Shown here piece by piece: positions 33,849 to 45,100 of a DNA stretch of 64,000 bases. Numbering within the stretch: the stretch's first letter is position 1; each line of letters begins with the position of its first letter. The notes below the pieces were generated by a model. It worked only from the letters and a program-made list of their open reading frames with translations. It had not been told where the DNA came from and ran no database searches. The position numbers were made by a program, and so were the translations under genes. Origin of the DNA: Artemisia argyi (Eukaryota > Streptophyta > Magnoliopsida > Asterales > Asteraceae); the NCBI GenBank assembly GCA_030686995.1, contig CM060696.1, positions 8,848,487 through 8,912,486 of the forward strand. The letters are read 5' to 3'.

Positions 33849-34208
33849 GCAAGCCAGGCCAAGAACCTGTTTGGGAGGTCTTTCTTTTCTTGGAGCAGGC
33901 CACTTCATGTTCTGAATAGCTGTTTCCAGAGCTTGAGTCAATGCATGTGGAAGTTCTTTAGCCAGAGATGAACCAGAACCAACTTTCTTTTTAGGCTTTT
34001 TGCTGGTAGTACTACCTACATCAGTTATGGTAGAGTTGGCAGCACTCATTGTTGATGAAGATTCTTGGTGTCCCATCCACTGAACATGAGGAGGAAAGTA
34101 GTCTAACCATCCCGGATCTTCAAACTCAAAATCAGAGTAGTAACTTATCTCTGAATCAGTGGTTCCTTCTGAGTCTGAAGAGATGTTCACAATTGGAATG
34201 TGACTCAT
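33849..34208 (-). CDS. Antisense ORF of element G, unknown function
   Basis: About 118 codons from ATG at 34208 to the point where the LTR of B interrupts it; the natural C terminus is lost. I do not recognise the family. Visible features are an acidic, serine-rich start (VNISSDSEGTTDSEISYYSD), an aromatic segment (DPGWLDYFPPHVQWMGHQES), a basic KKPKKKV stretch resembling a nuclear localisation signal and an RKERPPKQ tail. It is read divergently from the accessory ORFs on the plus strand. A TATA box ~63 bp upstream (34280-34271) suggests its own promoter. It may be an additional antisense ORF of the kind known from some plant LTR elements, or a captured gene. Confidence 0.5.
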
Positions 34209-34270
34209 TGTGTTTACTTATTTTTGTGTTATAAGAAGATATGGTGTTTGCAAGTTGTTGATGAAGTTGC

Positions 34271-34280
34271 TTTTATAAGC
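34271..34280 (-). promoter_or_regulatory. TATA box of the antisense ORF in G
   Basis: The minus strand reads GCTTATAAAAGC around 34281-34270. It lies ~63 bp before the ATG at 34208, so a start ~30 bp downstream would leave a 5' UTR of about 30 nt. Confidence 0.5.
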
Positions 34281-34424
34281 AAGGTGAAGGTATATGGGCA
34301 TTTAATGAAGTGTATTGAAGTTCACTTACCTTGGTTGTTTTGGAATTTAATTTGGTGATTGTCATTAATAAGGGTTGACTTTCAAAGATATTTTGGTCAA
34401 ATGGTCAACATTCAAGATTTTTAG

Positions 34425-36970
34425 TGGGAAAGTACTTTGGTCAATATACTGTAACCTTGATTTTCATGGTATCATTGACTTTCTCACTGGTACCAACATC
34501 TGTTACTCCATTGTTGTTAACCCCGAGATTATTGGACCCTGGATTCAAGCTTTTTGGGATACAGCCACATCACAGGTTGAAGATGGAGAGGATATTATTA
34601 CTGCCATAGTTGCTGGGAGAGCTATCCTTGTTACAGAAGCTTCAATTAGGGAGGTTTTGTTATTTGATGATGCAGGAGGCTCTGTTCGGTTTGGGAAACA
34701 AGAAGTTTGGAACACACTCAGAGATATTGGGTATGAAGGTTCTTTGACTAAGCTTACTTTTCTGGAGGCTATGGTTAGTCCTCATTGGAAATTTCTTATT
34801 CATGTTTTACTACACTGTTTGAGTCCATAGCTTCTGCTTTTGTTGGTCTTATTAATCAGCCTTTTAATTTTTCATACATGATCCTTGAGGGTATGCTTAC
34901 TCATATTCAGGCTGGCAAATCTTTTCTTATGTATCCTAGGTTTGTTCAATTGCTTTTAGAAAATCCACTAGATGGTATACCTAAACCTCAGGATTATGTA
35001 CCTACCATTTGGATGCAACCTAAAGTTTTCACTTTTATGTCAAATAAGGGAGTTAATTTTTCGGGAAGAAATACACCTCTTAATGCTTATATGTTAGAGG
35101 TAGCTCAAGCTATTAGGGATAAAGAAGACAATAGTTGTTTTGCACATTCTAATAATGATGTTCAATCTGATTCTGCTGAACATTCTGCTTCAGTACATAC
35201 TCCTACACCACCTATTGTTTCCACTCAGCATGTTGTTTCAGGTGAAAGGACTCCCTCAGTAACAGCTTCTTTGGATACACCTGTTTCTGCTCACGGTATT
35301 TCTCCACAAAGTACTGATCCTCAAGGTACTGCTTCAAAGGATTCACAAGTACCTTCTCCCAATGATTATACTTCCACAGGTGGGTTTCAAACACCTGGAG
35401 GAGATGAGGGAATTAAAGGTACTGAGAGTACTTCTGATTTGGCTAAGGAATTGGAGAAGCTGCAGTCAATTGTTAATCTCAAGCTGCAGAAATCAAACAC
35501 CTTAGAAAGAAGTTCAGAAGATTGAAGAAATTTGTTTGGCCTCTTGTTCAGAATTTTCGGCTTTATGTGAAAGAAAAGAAGCAGTCTCAGAAGCCACAAT
35601 CTACAAAGAAGAAGTCTAAGTCCAAGAGGAGGCATAGGAAATCATCATCTATCAAATTGGGGAAGAATCAGGATGATAATTTGGATAGATTTGATGATAT
35701 GGTTCAATTTTTAGAGGACAAGAATGATCAAGATGAAAATGTTGCACAAAACAGTACTGAAAGAAAAAGTGGTGAGACAGAGCAAATTAATCTTGAAGTT
35801 GAGCATGAGGATGTAAAAAGTGGTGATACAGAGGAAATTGATTTAGAAGGAAATAATGCTCAATGTACTTTTGTTGAAAATACTGTTGTGCAAGGTACTG
35901 CTGAACAAGATATTGCTGGTCCTTCTATAAAGTATCATGAAGATGAAGCTGGTCCTTCCACTTTTATACAGCAAGAAGAAGAAAGAGTACATACCGCTAG
36001 TGATGATGAAACAATTGCTCAGGTTATGATGAATTTAAGGAGACCTACTGGAGGAATACATATCTCTGAGCCTGCACAAAAAGATGATGAAAGTACTTCT
36101 GAATCAGAAAAACTAGATCCAAAAGATAAAGGGGAAGGAATAATGGTTCAGAAAGATACTAAGAAGAAGAAGAAGAAATTTTCTATTGCTCAGATTAGAG
36201 AATTAGAGACTGCAGATGATTTAAAGCTTGCTAGAAAGCAACAAGCTGAATATGATGCTGAGTATTTGGAAGAAGTCAGTAGGCCAATTACAAAGAAGTC
36301 AATGACCAAAGCTCAGGAAAGGAATTGGATGATGCAATTCTTAAGAAAGAAGGGATACAAGAATTTACATAAACAAAGGTATCCAGAAATAAAAGCTTTA
36401 TGGGATAAAGTACAAGAAGATATCAGAAGAGAAGTAGAAAGCTTTGTACCCATGGAAGTTGATAGAAAGAAGAAATTAGAAGATATCATAAAAGAAGAAG
36501 CCGAGCAAAGGAGATTGAAAAGAAAGAAATTAACTGAAGATGATCAACTAACAAAAAGGCTGAAGTTAGTTCATGAAGATACAGTTGATGAACTCAGAAA
36601 TTATTTTAGAGTTGTTGATTTTGAGAACAAAAAGATTGAAGATTCTGGAAAGAAGTCCAAGATAATCTCATTTTCTGTGGTTGAATCTAAAGAGGGAAAT
36701 TATTTCATGATCCACAGAGAAGATGAAAGCTTCACAACATTCAACATGTTATGGGATTTATTGCACTGTATCACAAGGGCAGATCTTTATGACTTATATG
36801 TGCAAGTGCAAACTTACTATGTAGAGAATGAAGCTTCAGGAGTGGGATTAGTTTTGCTTGGAGACTTATTTACCATCTGGGATACTGAAGAAACAAGTGT
36901 TGATCCTCTCTGGAATGATCAAGAGAATTGGGAAATAACAAGATGGAGATTCTTTGAGTCTGAAGAGTAA
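34425..36970 (+). pseudogene. Accessory (env-position) protein of element G, broken
   Basis: Three plus-strand frames make one protein of about 840 residues: to ~34822, 34822-35525, then 35522-36970. The first resembles the N-terminal region of Asteraceae Copia accessory proteins (PEIIGPWIQAFWDTATSQVE, SPHWKFLIHVLLHC), continued by FNFSYMILEGMLTHIQ and KSFLMYPRFVQLLL. The middle is S/T/P-rich. The last part has acidic and lysine-rich stretches, a coiled-coil-like E/K/R segment and a terminal domain (YFMIHREDESFTTFNMLWDL, LLGDLFTIWD, WEITRWRFFES) known from the same protein family. Breaks are a small deletion with frameshift near 34822 and a shift at 35522. No early in-frame ATG is visible. 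Function is unknown; it sits between the interior and the 3' LTR, the env position. Confidence 0.65.
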
Positions 36971-37693
36971 TATTGCATAATATTGCATAACACTGGTATG
37001 ATTTGTTTTGTAAAATAAAGTATTTTTCAAAGTACTGCAAAAACAAACAGTACTTTATCAACGTACTGCTTGCTGATATAAACCAGTATAAGTCCTTTAA
37101 AATAAAAAATAAAATGTTTTGATGTTTAAAAGAAAAGGAAAAAGGATTTGAAAAGTAACACATGGTGTTAGTATTTATACTACACAACAAATGGTAATCA
37201 ACTCACCATGTTTAACAGACAAGAAAGAGTTTGACTCATCATGAGGGTACGACTCTGATGTGATAAACAAATCTGTTGATGGTTGATAGTTTACCAAAAA
37301 CTAGGTTATCAACTCACCATACATCCAAGTGATCATGAGTTGGCTAGTCCATAGCAAACGGCTTATGGTAAAGACATATCATATCCGTTGATAGCTGATG
37401 ATTTGCTAAAAGTCATAATTTTCAATGATTCACCTCTCACAGGAGTTAACACACCTGGAAGTTATGAGAATAGTATGAAACTTTTAAAGATTTGATGATT
37501 TTTGTACCAAAATGTTGCTGAGTTGCTGAGAAGATACTATGGAAGATATGATGTTGATGAAGAGTACTTTGACAGATGACAGATAGAAGAAAAGGAATAA
37601 AGAAACAATCTCACTGCATAATTAAAGATTTGAAGATTGAAGATAACAAAGAAACTTGTAATCAAGCAAGTAGAGTTCAAGTTAAGGGAGGAT
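36971..37693 (+). other. G 3' non-coding region and polypurine tract
   Basis: No gene seen. It contains several CAAAGTACT/AGTACTTT motifs and imperfect repeats of GGTTATCAACTCACCAT-like sequence (37195-37330). The polypurine tract CAAGTTAAGGGAGGAT (37678-37693) directly precedes the LTR. Confidence 0.7.
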
Positions 37694-38235
37694 TGTTGGG
37701 ATATGAAATATCAAAGTACTTCTGGATGTCAAAGTACTGCTGCATGAAGAATAAAGTCAAAGTACTGCTGAAGAATAAAGTCAAAGTACTGCTGTTATTG
37801 AAGAATGCTTAAAAGTACTTCAAAGGAAACAAGGACTGATGTGCAATATTAGATAAGGATTAATGTGTAATATTAAACGAATATTCTAGAATTAGTTAGG
37901 GATAATGACTTGTCGTTCAAGGATTACATGTTGTAAACCGACTTAAGGTTATCTATATAAAGAGCCTTAAGAGGTATTAGTCGATATAAGTTTTACAAGT
38001 CTTAGATACGTTTAGAAGTCGATCAAAGTTAATAGTTAGGGATTGTTAGTGAATCTGTGTAACAAATCAGGTTCAAAGTTTGGTTAATATAAAAGTTCTT
38101 CTAAAGCTTTGTGTTAGTAGATTCCGCATACTTTACAAAAAACAGTGTTTCAATATTAATAGTGTTGAGTTTACTCAATATTGTTAAACCCTTACAAGCT
38201 ACAAAGTAGTTTGATCAGAGTATATCGATCCAACA
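37694..38235 (+). repeat. G 3' LTR
   Basis: 542 bp starting TGTTGG and ending CCAACA, a perfect 6-bp terminal inverted pair. Near its start, TCAAAGTACTGCT-like units repeat (37711-37815) with AAGAATAAAG spacers. A TATA box TATATAAAG lies at 37954-37962. Confidence 0.88.
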
Positions 38236-38240
38236 AGCTT

Positions 38241-39953
38241 TCCATATATGCATATGCCCGATGTTGCATGGTATGTTGATGTTAGAGGGGTCTCCCATTT
38301 TGATAAGGGGTGTGCCAAGGATATATGGTGTATCGGGGCCATCGAATAAATCCTTATGATATTCCCGTTCTTCCTTGGTGGGCAACTTATCAAAGTACTC
38401 GTCTACAGTCTCTACTTCCTCTAACTCTATTCCTTTAATAACCTCAACTTCCCTAATTTCATCCCTAGTCTCGGTTTCTACTTCAACTTCATGTTTGTCA
38501 CTTTCTTCTATATCCTTATCTTTTGGCTTAATGGTGACAACATTGACAAAGTGGACATGTTTGGATGATGAGGGTCCTTAATTTGGATTCCGTTATTGGC
38601 GTCCCTAGTGTCCTTCCTAGGTGTAGTTAACGCTTGGTTGTTGAGGGCTTTCAACAAGTTGTCAATCTTGTTGGTCATCTCTGTTTGTTGTTGGTTGAAT
38701 TCGGTTTCAAACCTAGCTATGCGAGCCTCTTGAGATGCCATGAACTTAGACATCAATCCTTCAAGATTGTTGGTACTACCATAGTTGTTAGAAGGATTGT
38801 TTTTGAAAGTATGGTTGGAGGGTGGACCGTTTGGTTGGTAACGATTAGGCGGATTGGAAGAATTGGTTTGGTTTTGTTTCCACCTGAGGTTTGGGTGATT
38901 TTTCCAAGAAGGGTTGTAGGAATCACCATAAGGGTTTGGCTCAGGTTTGAAAGTGTACCACTTATCTCCCGTTTCGTCAGTACGCGAGGATGCGTAGTCC
39001 GCAAAAGTTGTTCCGGGGAGTTCCACACAATCACGAGTGTCATGGGGACCACTACATAATTCGCATGAAGAAGTGATTTTGTTCACTTGGCTTGAAGGCT
39101 TAGGAGCTTCGTAAGATTTCATGAGAAACTTGACTTGGTCCTCAAGTTCCATGATCCTACGGTCGGGAGTGCTAAAATTGTTCAAAGGCAAAGATATTGC
39201 CTTGACCGTTTTGTTCAAATCACGGGGATCATCCCAACTTTCGTTGTCATAGAGAGCAAGATCTTCTATGAGTTCCAATGATTTTTCCACACTTAGATCA
39301 CGTAGCTTACCACCGGCCGATTGGTCAATGGCTCGCCTTGTAGAGAGATCGATATGGTCATAGAAGATTTGGACTTGGAGCCAAAGATCTATGCCATGAT
39401 GAGGGACTTTTTGGAGTAAGTCCTTGAATCGAGTCCATGCTTCATATAGAGTTTCACCTTGACGTTGTTGGAACATCAAGATATCATTTCTAAGCTTGGT
39501 AGTTCTTCCCGGTGGGAAAAATTGAGCAAGGAAATGAGTGGTGAGATCATCCCATGAGGTGATGGATCTCGCGGGTAAACGCTCAAGCCATTGACTAGCT
39601 TGATTATGTAGAGAGAATTGGAATAGGTGTAATTGGGTTGACTCTCTAGTTGTAACATCAAGGTCTATAGAATCTACGATTTTAAGGAAGTCCTTGAGAT
39701 GTTGATTTGGATCTTCGGAACGAAGTCCATGGAAGCCGCATCCGCTTTGCACCAACCGGATGGTGTCGGATCGCAAGGGGGTCACATTGGCTCCTTGGGT
39801 GAGCTCAATGGTGTTTCGATAGCCTTGGTGGCTAGGTCGGGAATACTCTCCTAGGGTTCGGGGCCTAAGAGGTTGGTTAGCTAGTGGTGGGTTTTGTTGG
39901 TGGTCTTGTTGTGGTGGGATGATGGGTTCAAAGATGTTACCATCGTCCATCAT
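38241..39953 (-). pseudogene. Gag and start of protease-like region of A2
   Basis: An open frame of 481 codons (39953-38508) encodes an Athila-type gag. Residues ~60-235 are the capsid region (LVQSGCGFHGLRSEDPNQHL, SQWLERLPARSITSWDDLTT, TKLRNDILMFQQRQGETLYE, FYDHIDLSTRRAIDQSAGGK). A zinc knuckle CELCSGPHDTRDC follows at ~295 and an N/Q/P-rich tail after that. Near 38580 the frame shifts by one; the sequence then reads KHVHFVNVVTI, a long acidic linker, LPTKEEREYHKDLFDGPDTP, ILGTPLIKMGDPSNINIPCN and IGHMHI, the start of the same protease-like domain as in A1. It ends at the insertion of G. The frameshift makes the polyprotein defective. Confidence 0.85.
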
Positions 39954-40092
39954 GTCGGATGGCGAAGAGTTACGAACAAAAACACAAAGAAATAAGATAG
40001 ACTAAAGAGAACCTAAAAATAAAAATAAAATCTTACTAGAAAGGAATCTTGCAAGTAGACCTAATAAAAAGAAATTCTAAACTAGACAATAA

Positions 40093-40119
40093 CTATTCCC
40101 CGACAGCGGCGCTAAAACT
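40093..40119 (-). other. A2 primer-binding site region
   Basis: The minus strand after the LTR reads AGTTTT then AGCGCCGCTGTCGGGGAATA, a degenerate form of the tRNA-Asp-type site. It has a changed 5' TGG and one internal change. Confidence 0.65.
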
Positions 40120-41523
40120 TGATGTGTAGGGATTGCACTAGGCTTTACCTCTCAAGGGATCTTGAGAAGCTTACAACGCCCACCAGGCAGTGTACCTGAT
40201 CGATGTAGTATAGTATAATGACAAGTACCGAGGGATTGATCGTTCAGCTAGGAATAGTGTCGCTAGGATTAGAAAACCTAAATACTAGGTCTAGAGATGA
40301 GGGATGATTCTTTTTGTATTTTTTATATTTTATGAAAGCAAGTAAAAATCTCGGTTTTGAAGGAGTTGGGCGGAATTAGTTGCTAGTCAACTGACCCAAT
40401 TACTAAGATGCAATCAAAATAAAATACTAAAAATGAAAATAAACTAAATTAACTAGAGGTGTGAGCAATATATGGGAGAATTGTGTTTACTTAGATTTCA
40501 CTACTCCCTAGATATCTTTTACAGGTTAATTACTTGTTACAGTTGCGTGGATGACGGATTGTATTCCTTAATACCATTCATGGGGTGGCGTACTTACTTC
40601 CCCAATCCTATAAGCGCCGCCTACTTCACTCCTATGTCGAGCCGGCTAAGAAGCTCCTAATATGGGATCACTAGAATTTGCTCATGCATTAAATACAACC
40701 AATAAAACCTAGTACACATCGGTTCATGTTTCTTAAGACGTTCAAGCATGTTACACAATGGAGATCTGCCAGTTTTCTTAAGCCTAACATTGAAATCATT
40801 CATCCAATACAACTATAAACAAGCAATCAACCTATAATTAACATCTAGGTTTCATTACATCTAAGCAAACACATGATAGATCTAGCCTAGCATGTTGAAA
40901 TCAAGACAAGCATAAGATATATTGAAACAACACATAGACATATTGAATGAATTGAAAGAGGACTTATCTCAATTGAACATGAAAGGTTTCAAATACAGTT
41001 AAAAACGACCTAGGGTTTATTAGGTTCGACCCTAGTATTCTCCACACAAGTTCCTCTCTTAATGAATGAAAAATAGAAAAGTATACATAGATTCTGAGAG
41101 GTGATGGTGTCAAGAACAAACTTCTGACACCGTCATCTCGCCGCCAAATAATTTCTCGGACTGCCTAGATCTGGGTTTGACGCCTTCATGTGTACTCCTT
41201 ATGCAGGCCGTCACCAAAAATACTCTTGACGCCCTTCTTTTGACGCCTTCAGGTTTTCACTAGGTCGTCATGGATTTTACTCCTGACGCCGTCAGAAATT
41301 TCTTCTTGACGCCGTCAGGTACTGTTCTCAGCATGGAAAATTAAGTCTTTGTCGTTTTCTTCACTTTTATGCTCCAAAAACGTCCAAAATGCTTCCTTTT
41401 CTAGAATTCACTCCCAAAGTACCTAAAATCACAAAAGGAACGAGTTAGGGCAATATTTGTTCAAATAAATTCAATTCCGGGCTTAAATGACCCCCTAAAA
41501 ACGGTTCATTTTTCGCCTCATCA
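40120..41523 (-). repeat. A2 LTR
   Basis: 1404 bp on the minus strand from TGATGAGGCG (41523) to ACACATCA (40120), related to the A1 LTRs. It contains TGACGCCGTCA motifs at 41284-41294 and 41307-41317 plus decayed variants near 41105-41240. The 5' end of this LTR follows a polypurine tract, and its 3' end is followed by the primer site. Confidence 0.85.
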
Positions 41524-42176
41524 TATACTCTTACACTTGAGATTTGCTTGTCCTCAAGCAAATGCGCTTTTATCCTAGTCAAAATACAAGTTAGGGGTCA
41601 TTTAACACTAATATAAAAGTAATTACAGCAAATAATCGTTCCACTAAAGACCAAAGACAAGCATGGAGGTCATACACTAGCACCTTACAAATAGTGTTTA
41701 GATACTCACATCCCTCGGGTGTAATAAAGTATATATCACAATATGGAAATGGAAAACATCTCTCACTACCTGTCATAGCAAAATAGATTACCATAGGCTT
41801 GGAAAAGGATCAAACCTCCACCACATGGCGTAAGCACCTAGGATAAACTATCAAAGAGGTCTTTTAAAGGGTTGTAACGTTAGGTGTAGGGATATGGAAT
41901 ACACGGTTTTGTTGGATATAGGCAGTCTTTACTGGTGGCGAGTTAACAATCTTGGTTAATTACATGTACAATATGGCGTTTCTAAGCCAAGACTAGACTC
42001 GACTTAAGCTAATAAATCAAAAATAACAAAAAACATAAAACAAACATAGAATGAAATGGGATGGTAGTCCGTGGGTTTTTTTCTCTCTTTTCTTTTCTAT
42101 TGTTTTTTTTCTTTTTTTCTTGATTTTTTCATTTTTTTATTATTATTATTTTTTTTTGCATACGCTCTTACCCTAC
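41524..42176 (-). other. A2-type 3' non-coding region
   Basis: Minus-strand region before the LTR: A-rich tract (42160-42080), the conserved block 41884-41789 shared with A1 and D, a perfect 9-bp hairpin at 41542-41563 (ATTTGCTTG-AGGA-CAAGCAAAT on the minus strand) and the tract AAGTGTAAGAGTATA (41538-41524). No gene. Confidence 0.75.
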
Positions 42177-45100
42177 TGGTGAGTGCTTATTCACTCACCA
42201 TTTTATGGCCAAATACCGACCTAAAATGTCTATTTGAGCTAACAAATGCCAAGAAAACACGTGTTTCTATGTTGTGAATATGTAGGTAGCCAGGTACGGA
42301 TTTATCACAAAAGGACAAATAATCAAACGAAAACCAAAAAATCGGGCACGAGAGTGGTAGATGGTTGGAAAGTCAAGCTGGAATCAAAGTTGAGCTTATT
42401 GAAGTCCTCAGATAGTGATACTTGTGCCAAAGAGATCCTTGAGAGAAGTTTGAAGAAAGTTCAGATTTAGTCCTCATACTTTCAAAGTTGTCGGATTTAG
42501 TCCCTCATGGAAATATTTGAAGGAATGTCAAAATCAACCCTTGGAGAATCAAAGTTTTCATTTTAAATCTTTGAAAGATATTTTGGAACAAAGGCAAATT
42601 CAGTCCTTGGAAGATTTTAGAATTACAAGTTGAGTCATTGTATTTTCATATTTCAAAAATCTGAAAAATAAAACAACACAAGCCTAGTCCAATTTCTATT
42701 ACAATCCAATTCCATCTCTAACCCAAAATAACCAAAGGCCCAATCCACCTTATTCTTTGACCCGAGCCCACACATCATGGTCAAGGTCAAGTTATAAGTC
42801 AAACAACAATAAAAAATCACCCCGCGCCCCATTTTCTCCAAAATCCCAATTTACCCAGAAATGAACAGTAAATATAAACCCTAGTTTACCCGTACAACAA
42901 ATTCACCACAATTGAGGGTGTTATGGTCAAATCAAAGTGGTTCTAGAAGGCTTAGTGATGTCAGAGAATGCCAGAATATCGAAGAAAGCACAAACGGGCT
43001 ACGTGGCGACATATAATTGGATGAGACGCCTCATGAATACTGATCTAAGGGTTATTATCACAAGGCAATGATGGGATAATGATCAAAGGGCTATGAGGTG
43101 ATGTAAACAAACACAATTCACACGGATTGCCAGCTTGGCAATCCATAAGCTCTCCTCACTCACATCCTATAAATAGAGGTCATTGTAGGCTTAGTGAGAG
43201 TGTAGTTGGTAGGTAATGAAGATCTGTCAAATTTTCTTTTGAATGTAATTTAGATTAGTGAATGTAATTTTACTTTGAAGTTTTAATAAAGAAGTGCTTA
43301 TTTTCATTTAATTTTAGCTTATTGTTTAAATATTCTAGCTTATTCTGTTATTATCCTGCTTATTTTAGCTACAATTAGTTTAATTCTACTATTTTAGTAT
43401 AATTTCTAATTCATATTTTCATCAGAAATAAAAAAATAAAAATAAGAAAAATAAATAAAAATCAAATTAAAAATAAAAAAATAAATAAATAAGTTTACAT
43501 ATTAGTACTAAAGCTTACAGTGAGCTTATTTTTCCTTTTGAATATTCCATTTGAGCTTTTTAGCTTATTAGTGGAATTTATTGAGTCATTCAATCTCAGT
43601 CAAGGAATCAGATAAATAGCAGCTGAGGAGTTGGATAAGCTGATACAGAAAGGGATGAAATCAGCCTATCTTAAAGATAGGCTACTGTGAACTCCCTCTG
43701 TTCTTGCTGAGGGAGAGTTGTGGTAAATTCTAATTTTAAATTTTGATAAAATAGTAGCTTTTAGTTAGTATTTGATTAATTGTTGTACTATTTCATTGAG
43801 AACTTTTGATATATTGTTGCTAGATTGAGTTTGATGTCTGTTTAACCTTAGATACTTGTAGCTTGATAATTGATCTTAGTATTTGATTGATTCTGAGTAG
43901 CATAGTGGATTTGGGTTTCTGTTGTTAGATCTGAGATAGATTTGGATTAGCTTTGAGTTTCTGATTCCTCTTGTATTATTGTGGATTTTAGTTTGATGAG
44001 TATTGCATTTGTATTACTGTTTCATTGAAAGTACTTTACTACATAACTGAGTGCTGAGATTGAGTTTATTTCTGATCTGAGATTGCTAGTTTACATTTGT
44101 TACATTTGGAATCTGAGTAAGATTGTAAAACTGTCATTTGGGTGGATCTGTGAGTTGAATTTTGTGGATCTGATTGTCTGAATAAATTGAATCTAAGATC
44201 TGTTTTCTGGTTTTCAATGATATTCATGGATAATTCTTAGAACTAGTGTTGAGTTTGGATTTAATTTGGACAGATTTGTGTAAATTTCTGGTTGAGATAG
44301 TTAGATAAGTGGTGTTTGGCATATTTTTGTTTGCTGATATAGGGACTACTTCAGAGTTTGTGCTTGGCTAAATCTCATCATATAGGATATAGTTAAGTGT
44401 TATTCATTATAAAAACTAGAGGCTTAATACTAAAAAGTCAAAGTTCCTTTTCATAATTCATACAGATAGTATATAGGTTAAGTGAGTTGAATTTTAGCAT
44501 TAAGTAGTTGCATAAATATTAGTTGTAGCTTATTCAATTCATCATATAGCTTATTACTATTTCAGTAGTCAATTTAGTATAATCAAAAATCATTTTTGTC
44601 AAAGTTTCTGTTACAACAAAAAGTCAAAAAAATTTAATGTTTTTTGAGATAATCAGCTTTTCAATAGATTGCATAGTTCTCAATTGTGATTTAAATTAGA
44701 TTTGGAAAGTGAAATTTTGTTGTATCTCAAGTGGTTTACAAGTGTCAATAAGAACTTTTCATTTTGGAAGTTATTTAAGCACTTAAATTTGCTTGTGTAG
44801 TTGCTAGGTTGAGACAGAATTGGCTGCATGGTTATTTTGGCCTGCTGTATTTGATTAGTTGCTATTTCTGAGTTTGAATGTGTTTCTAAGTTGAATTTTG
44901 AGTAGTATCAGTATTTTTCATCATTACTTTACATTTAGTTCAGCCTGTGCTTGTACTGCTTATTCTTTTTGAGCTTTATTTGAGCTTATTTCCTATTTTC
45001 TGAGAATCTGTAGTAATTTGAGCTTGTAATTGATCATATCTTGCATTCACTGAGTTCATTGCATAATTTTCATCTTGTGTCTCAAGTTTCAGATTGATTG

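Larger units (their letters stand above)
33849..38235 (+). mobile_element. G: Copia-type LTR element, 5' part missing
   Basis: Recognised by its 3' LTR (37694-38235), the polypurine tract before it and accessory ORFs of a type seen in Asteraceae Copia elements. The 5' LTR, gag and pol are not in the window; the element starts abruptly where B's LTR begins, so B is probably inserted in it. Its right end interrupts element A2 inside the protease-like region; AGCTT (38236-38240) would be one copy of the target duplication. It also carries a divergent antisense ORF. Confidence 0.75.
38236..42176 (-). mobile_element. A2: Gypsy (Athila-like) element, partial, tandem-LTR layout
   Basis: On the minus strand the order is 3' non-coding region (42176-41524), LTR (41523-40120), primer site, gag and the start of the protease-like domain, ending at 38236 where G is inserted. 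Because the LTR has a 3' interior on one side and a 5' interior on the other, it is shared by two element copies, as in a tandem array made by recombination. The LTR and 3' region are clearly related to A1, but A2 keeps gag. Element C is inserted at 42177. Confidence 0.8.
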
